Shown here: positions 58,601 through 64,000 of the stretch, in pieces
How positions within the stretch are numbered: the stretch's first letter is position 1
Layout: each line of letters starts with the position of its first letter
Assembly (NCBI GenBank): GCA_964017195.1
Contig: OZ024890.1
Coordinates: 48,078,093 to 48,142,092 of the forward strand
Direction of reading: 5' to 3'
DNA from: Siderastrea radians
Lineage: Eukaryota; Cnidaria; Anthozoa; Scleractinia; Rhizangiidae
DNA: 64,000 nt
The notes under the pieces: generated by a model
Seen by the model: the letters and a program-made list of their open reading frames with translations, nothing else
Database searches by the model: none
What the model was told of the DNA's origin: nothing
Made by a program: the position numbers and the translations under genes

Positions 58601-59019
58601 TGGCGACTGAGTCCTCAGCGATTTATTCAGAGGACTGCTTCGTGCTGGTGACTGCAACACGGAGCCAAATATTCTTTTCGCACCTTCGCAATTCTCAGTT
58701 TCAGAAGAGATTTTTTCGTCCATCAAGTGTCTCTTTAAAAAATGAAAGACTTCGCATAAAAATTTTTGATCTTTCGGCAACATCCATCGCAAACAACTTG
58801 CGAAATGCCAGGAACATTCAAGAGTATGAACCCTACATTTTTAAGACGTTCGGACCACACAACGCCGAAAGTTTCTTTTCTTGTCGAAGGTTTAAGCAAA
58901 TTTGCACACGATTTCGTTCCACAGTCACCGTAGGTCACTCTCAAATTTAGAATACAAATTCGGCACACCTCATTGCAGTTGTTTTCTTTCTTAGGCCGCC
59001 CTCGCTTTACCTTTAACAT
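55690..59019 (-). pseudogene. DUF6589-type gene with AT-hook and Cys-rich N-terminus, frameshifted
   Basis: Exon 1 (59019-57602) starts MLKVKRGRPKKENN, with an AT-hook core RGRP. A Cys-rich ZAD-like region follows (CRIC, CGTKSC, CDGCC), then a linker, then MVRNAIALATSSLIHCRNPA to LDETLRRLGNERLLFFK, ending at GTAAGT. Exon 2 (57223-56883) follows a TTTTTTTCAG acceptor: IVGDNIDLTINARFQTKEH, HWSHQFAIVDKVSD, LQYIDLLPDA, RVVTKYLPAFAEFRKNVIFH. Exon 3 (56518-56321) has KYVPCFTSENKK, ERARNVEWAFQDGQSSYDKL and PEHADWHAKVTPYE. Exon 4 (55906 to about 55690) has SMHRTGKFNAANGVKTHYN and EVEAHICASSW, then breaks at an E1 copy. These match what I recall of cnidarian DUF6589 proteins, probably transposon-related. 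Single-base frameshifts lie near 58765, 58130 and 57050. Confidence 0.75.
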
Positions 59020-59091
59020 GCTTTAAATCCGCCATGAAAAGATTTTGTTTTGCCGTATTTCTCACAAGGCGAGAAAAAGAAATAGGATACC

Positions 59092-59345
59092 TAGTTCGCG
59101 CGGTAAAGGGTTTTCCCGCGAAAAGCGGCATCAATCTGATTGGATAATTTTGACAGCCAGACATGTAACAGATCACAAGTAGACGACTGGGGGCGGAATG
59201 AAAAAAACAATAGCGCCAAGGCAGGCGTTCCCCCTCCCAATCCCACGATCGCGCTTCGCGCTCGAACTCCCCCAATCCCACGATTGCGCTCGAACTCCCC
59301 TTCTCCCTTCCCCTTCGAACGCCGGCCACGCAGGCTACATCTTGA
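59092..59345. repeat. Dispersed repeat encoding RGRRSKGKGEGEF-type frames
   Basis: On the minus strand the sequence reads RGRRSKGKGEGEFERN and then GGVRARSAIVGLGGG, with an internal duplication (GAACTCCCCCAATCCCACGA / GAACTCCCCTTC). Such frames recur widely in coral genomes in my recollection and reflect a dispersed repeat rather than a protein. It lies just upstream of the DUF6589-type gene. Confidence 0.55.
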
Positions 59346-59671
59346 GAGAAACAAGACGAGACTGGTAACTTACTTTTGAGCGGTACTGTAACTGGTGACA
59401 ACAAAGACATCAGGGGGTAATCAACTGGGTGATTAGCAAAGGTACATGTATTGATTACACAAGTGATTGATGTCAGTTAGCTGTGACTAATGGATAGCTA
59501 GAAACATTTTTGTCACAAGTAATCTATGGATGAAGAATGAATGAGTAGCTGGTTTGTATCTACAAAATTTCTTTTATCGTGTAAACAATATGCTTATTGA
59601 TTGCTGAATCTGCATAAAAAATTAGATTACATTTGGCTTAGATTTGGTTAAAATTCAATTTGAACACTTAC

Positions 59672-62600
59672 AGCAAATGCTTTGTCCTTTAATCTCGCTT
59701 TGACAATCGCTGTTCCAGTGTTAATTGGTTCCACTACAATACTGCTACCACGTGAGCCCTAAAAATCGCATCACATTAAAGTTAAACACACACACGCAAA
59801 AAATGAATATGGAGGAAGACACAATTAGCACACCACAACAGTGGACTCCCACTAACTTGAATGTTCAAGGGAATCAAAAATTGTTTGAGAAAGCAGAAGT
59901 CAGCGATAACCAGAAGTAAAAACCTCTGCCACACTCAACAAGGTAATGGGTTTCTGTTTCAAGATAGCAAAGAATTTAATAGAGCCATGGCAGCAGGGAA
60001 TTCAAGATACTGGTGACCATGGTTTGCGAAATGAGGTCAAGGTACATGTATGTGTACAACAATTCTTCTGCTTGAAAAGTAAAAACACTGGGTGGAAACG
60101 CATGTTAACAGCAGTGTTGAATCTAGGCAGCATCTTTGTGTCATTGCACGGTAAATTATCTCCTGATGCAAAATGAAATTATCGTGATGCCATACTGATG
60201 CAAAACGAAAAAAAGAAAAGAAAGAAAACAAGTCACCTCACATAGAAGTACTAACAAAGTAGCAGGCATTGCTTCGGCCATCGACGTTTTTCACGGTTAA
60301 ATTAACATGAAAAGACAACAAAAGCATTTTTATCGAAAAGAGAAGGGCAGTTAAACCTCCTGAGAACGATGAAGAAGGACCGCAGAATGATGGTGAAAGA
60401 TCGGAAGAGAGTTCGATAAGTATCACTACAAGTCAACTTTACGAACCAACAGCCTCAGTAACTACCACAACTGTTCATGACCCAGACCATTTCTAGAAGG
60501 ACCCAATTTAAAATGACATGTGGCACATACGACCCACTTTGACTAATTATTTCTAGAAGTAATGCTGTTTCATGTTACTCAAGACATTTCTTCCAAACAT
60601 TATTGACAGAAAACTATCACAACCTCTTTCTAAGACTATGGTAAATCAATATGTCACTTGATATGTCTGTTAACATTAAGCAAGTCACCTTGTCTTCCAA
60701 AGAATATAACTCAGGGGAGGTTTCATAACTTGAAACCTCAAACTGCATAAATCTGTAAATTGAAATGTCAAGCAAAGATATTAATAAGGAATGAATGTAT
60801 CTCAGTGTCTGTCTTCAATGATTTGATTAATTCAAGGAACAAAAAGTAGATATCATATTACTGTGTATCACAACCTACCTACTACGAAATTGTTAAAACT
60901 CATGAGCTTTGAGCCAAGCAGAAAAAATTATAAAAACAAACAAACAATCAACCTCTGCACCTTGAAAAATGGAAACTTTTTGGAGAAGTATTTGTGACAA
61001 GGATTTTTGTCCTTGCTGTATTTGTACTTGTAATTTACTGCTCAACTACATGTATTTATTTTGTTTAGTTTTTGCCTGTAATTTGCTTTGAGATTACTGT
61101 ATTACTTATCACTCAATCACTTTTCCTTGTTAATTTACTCTCTCTTTTTTCTTTTCCTTTTAACTTAGTTTCTGTAAGTATAATTTTAAGACAATATAGC
61201 TTTGTTGTCTCAATTAGGTTAAAATTACAAAACAACAACAACAACAACAACCTGTATATGAAATACATGTACTGTTGTTACCTGACAATGTCAGGGTCAG
61301 AAAGTGTCTGCCGTAACTCTCGGACACACAAGGAAACTTATATCACCACAATTGAACGAGGGTAAGAGGGGTGGCGGCCCCTCAACAGGTTTTTAATTAA
61401 AAGTTTCTTGTCCTCATCCTATTTATGATGTCATACCTCATATCAGTGGACACCCACTCTCACCAAACTTTCCCACAGTGTCTCTAAGGGATGAACGAAC
61501 AGCTACTGAAAGTGACAGCTATTGACAAGAAACATTAATAATCTTCTTGAAAAAAAATGGAGAAAAACCTTACAGGGGGGGTGGAACCTCCCTTATTGTA
61601 TCTCCCAAGGGTTAACAGGGTCTTACTATTACGTGCTTTAATTTTGAGGAAAATGTGTGGGTTGGGAACAACAAAATGGTGTCTTTGTATTAAGCGGGTG
61701 GTGTATTAAGAGCCAGTCAGAACAATGACATGCAAGATATCAGGCAAGGAAAAACACACACTCAGACAACTACCACAACATCCAGATTATATTGGCTAAA
61801 AAAAATTTCTTTCAAGGCAAATAAATGATTAAATAAATGAATGAAGTTTGAAAGAGGCAATGAGGAATTACTGTATCTTGTCTAAGGATACAATGTGGTG
61901 TTAACCCAGCAACTTCTCAACCAAAAATCTCCGGAAACCAAATAATAATGTTTATGAAAGGTGGCAAAGAAATTGTATACTACATGTACATGTAAGTAAA
62001 CTACTGGTAAGCAAAACAACCAAAAGCAAGCAAAATAACACCTAAAATTTAGCTCACCACAAGACAGACTGTGCTTTAACAGATCCAACTCCTTCCACAG
62101 TCTTAAGCTCCCAAATAAACTCAATACCTTCCAAACTGGAAAACACATTACCTGTGAAAAACAACAAAAACAGTAACAATGACCAACACTTAGTAGGATT
62201 AAATACGCAACTGGCAATTTACACTGTCTCACGGCTATAGCATCTTCATAGGTCAAGCAATTTTTCTCTGCGAAGGCACTGTTAAAAGCCCTTTTTCTGC
62301 CATTTTTTCAGCTGTCTGTTCTCACAGCTACAGCAGCTTCATAGGTCAAGCAATTTTTCCCTGCCAAGGCATTCTTAAATGCCCTTTTTCTGTCATTCTT
62401 TCAGCTGTCTGTTGAAGGGTAGCTCCAGGAATGTGTTTCACCTTACACTAGGGACACAGTAATTAACCGTTTAAGCCCTGATATGAAAATTCGTATTCTC
62501 TTTATGCTGTTCTCTATACATTTGTATGGAACCTGTAAGGAGAATTTGTCTAAATATCAAGACATCTTATCCTGAGTGATTGTTTCCTTTGTTCTCATCA

Positions 62601-63753
62601 CTTGAATGTAAGGAAAAAATTCATTTTCTTCACTGTTAGGCTCAAAGGGTTAAAGACATTATACCTTACAATGTAAAACACTCTAGCACCTTCACTGATT
62701 TACTGTAGTCTTTGTATAACAAGATTGATGGTTTTTAAAAGTTTTCATTAAGGGCTATACTGTAACCCAAAACATTTGTTGTGCCTGAGCACGCTTGATA
62801 GGGCCTCGATGTTACTACAGGTAAACTTGGCCTCTTGTTAATTTATTTGCAAAGCAACAAGTTGGTTACTGTGTGAAGATCAAGGCAACCCATGACTCAA
62901 AACATAATGAGAGCCCTGTTAAATAGAATGTAACTTCTGGAGGTTCCCCAAGCAACAACTCTCGGGTGGTAGTCAAGATTTCAATTGTACTGATGCTGTC
63001 CACAAAGACATCACTTCGTAATATCATGCCAGTTACTAAACAAGACAATATCCATAAAAGAGTTACTTATTACGTACATGCACTATATAATTAAAAAAGT
63101 TCATGATTGACAAATTCATAATTAAAAGGCAGAGAACATCCTGGTTAGAGGTATTAAAGCACTGTTAGGGGTTTTAGATAAAGGATTTAACTCATGGAAT
63201 AATTTGAAATACATGGATTTACGGGAAATGATATAATTTTAGCACCTTCTAATCATTTTGTGTCTCAATAAATCAGTTAATTATATAGACTGGCAACACT
63301 TTTATTTTCTGGTTCACCTGCAGAGAAAATTAATTTTTATAAGATGTGATCATGATGCTGAGCTTTTTTGATGACTATGCACTACTACAGAGGCAAGATT
63401 ACTTTCAAAAGAAGAAACATTTTTGGTGTAATAGTCTTCGCTGTTAATTATAGAGATTAAGAACAAATGAATGACCATTCTAACGAGTTATAGAGATAGG
63501 AATACTTTTTTAACCAAATCTCCCCAGTATAGCCTTGTTATGGCAATTTGATGCATGCCCATACTTATGAGACTAATGTATGTGCAAGCTCCAAGTGTAT
63601 GATCTTTACTTGTAGCATTTTGTATTGCTTGAGGCAAATCATTCTCTGGCAGATTTTACTTGTCTGCTAAGATTTCTGTCATTTGTCTTTCTGGGAGTCT
63701 TGCCTGTGCTGTTACCAATGCTTCCTTTGAGCATTTCCTGTCATGCTGTTTTA
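59672..63753 (-). CDS. NUP210: NUP210, nuclear pore membrane glycoprotein 210 (N-terminal exons)
   Basis: NUP210 (gp210) is a single-pass protein of the nuclear pore membrane with a long lumenal part made of Ig-like modules. Four exons align with the N-terminal part of vertebrate NUP210. 63753-63660: KQHDRKCSKEALVTAQARLP. 63035-62904: VTGMILRSDVFVDSISTIEI, then LTTTRELLLGEPPEV. 62151 to about 62060: NVFSSLEGIEFIWELKTVEG. 59758-59672: GSRGSSIVVEPINTGTAIVK then ARLKDKAFA, with a TTTTTAG acceptor and GTAAGT donor. Diagnostic matches include STTREL and the GNxFSxLxGxxFxW motif. The start is beyond 64000 and the rest lies below 59672 or is missing. The 63660/63035 junction does not keep phase with the obvious splice sites, so a small exon, another site or a mutation is likely. 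An exon expected between 62060 and 59758 was not found. Confidence 0.82.
59760..62055. other. NUP210 intron
   Basis: AT-rich intronic DNA with an AAC microsatellite (61228-61251). A missing NUP210 exon (about 25 residues around the expected LTF and TPP-like motif) should be here, but I could not locate it. Confidence 0.5.
62230..62413. repeat. 93-bp tandem duplication in a NUP210 intron
   Basis: Two units start CACGGCTATAGCATCTTCAT (62230) and CACAGCTACAGCAGCTTCAT (62323) and share TTCATAGGTCAAGCAATTTT and TTTCAGCTGTCTGTT. They are diverged at about one base in ten. Confidence 0.8.
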
Positions 63754-64000
63754 CTATAATAAAAAGCCCAATGATAAAGTTTGCTACAAGGCAATTTGCT
63801 GTTGAATTTATGCTGCATGTTTGACAGAGCATCTTACATTATTTACATCTGTATCTACACGTACATGTATGATATGCATCTCCAGGGAAGGCGGGGGGGC
63901 TACTCTAGAAATTGTTTGGTGAGGGTGTGCCACTGCATGGAACTCTGAAATCCTTACCCTACATGAAAATCCGTGACACAGGTTGTTAGAACACCCTCCC
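63754..64000. other. NUP210 upstream intron (window edge)
   Basis: No exon recognised before the window ends. The NUP210 5' end must lie beyond 64000. Confidence 0.45.

Noticed and set aside
59091..59410. Overlapping minus frames (RGRRSKGKGEGEF...) as a gene upstream of the DUF6589-type gene
   Set aside because: The composition and repeated structure fit a dispersed repeat; no splice structure or known domain.

Overview
The window looks like animal nuclear DNA, most likely from a cnidarian and probably a stony coral. This is inference from four things: AT-rich, intron-rich sequence; very frequent TACATGTA octamers; many short palindromic transposons; and exon translations that match animal families. 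No ribosome-binding sites, operons, CRISPR arrays, rRNA or phage genes were seen. Most long open reading frames are chance frames in repeats. Homology calls were made by recognising translations by eye, without any search.

Region 1 (1-8,000): a degenerate duplication (136-957 and 2421-3667), two TTAA-flanked palindromic elements, and a composite inverted-repeat element (about 3,793-7,991) containing a long member of a repeat family called E1 here. Region 2 (8,000-15,000): a tRNA-like SINE head, mostly anonymous DNA, a 5'-truncated Penelope-like retroelement (RT plus GIY-YIG remnants) and a broken leucine-rich-repeat gene on the minus strand.

Region 3 (15,298-22,059): the most striking structure. 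One DNA transposon about 3 kb long, with CCCTTGCATCAGGAGC ends and arrays of GGCCAGGC-like motifs just inside them, carries a second copy of itself inserted in the opposite orientation. The outer copy also holds an 870-bp E1 insertion, and the inner copy preserves the matching empty site. Both copies retain the same small spliced-looking reading frame.

Region 4 (22,400-25,500): a tRNA-like sequence inside a perfect 27-bp inverted repeat, joined to a fragment of the LRR gene; a 290-bp tandem duplication; a TTAA element; and a transposon end related to region 3. Region 5 (25,500-42,100): mostly anonymous AT-rich DNA. It holds a 5.8-kb element with identical 70-bp self-folding ends and a 10-bp target duplication, a 1.05-kb TTAA element, and another end of the region-3-like family that cuts an exon at 41,880.

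Region 6 (42,250-55,000): a LINE tail with a nested TTAA element, 133-bp and 92-bp tandem repeats and several MITEs. Region 7 (55,000-64,000, minus strand): exons of the nuclear pore membrane glycoprotein NUP210 (63,753 down to at least 59,672). Downstream on the same strand is a spliced but frameshifted DUF6589-type gene (59,019 to about 55,690), whose 3' end is cut by an E1 copy.

The protein-coding content is therefore small: part of one conserved housekeeping gene, one selfish or domesticated gene, an LRR relic and a few unassigned exons, in a landscape built by several rounds of nested transposition.
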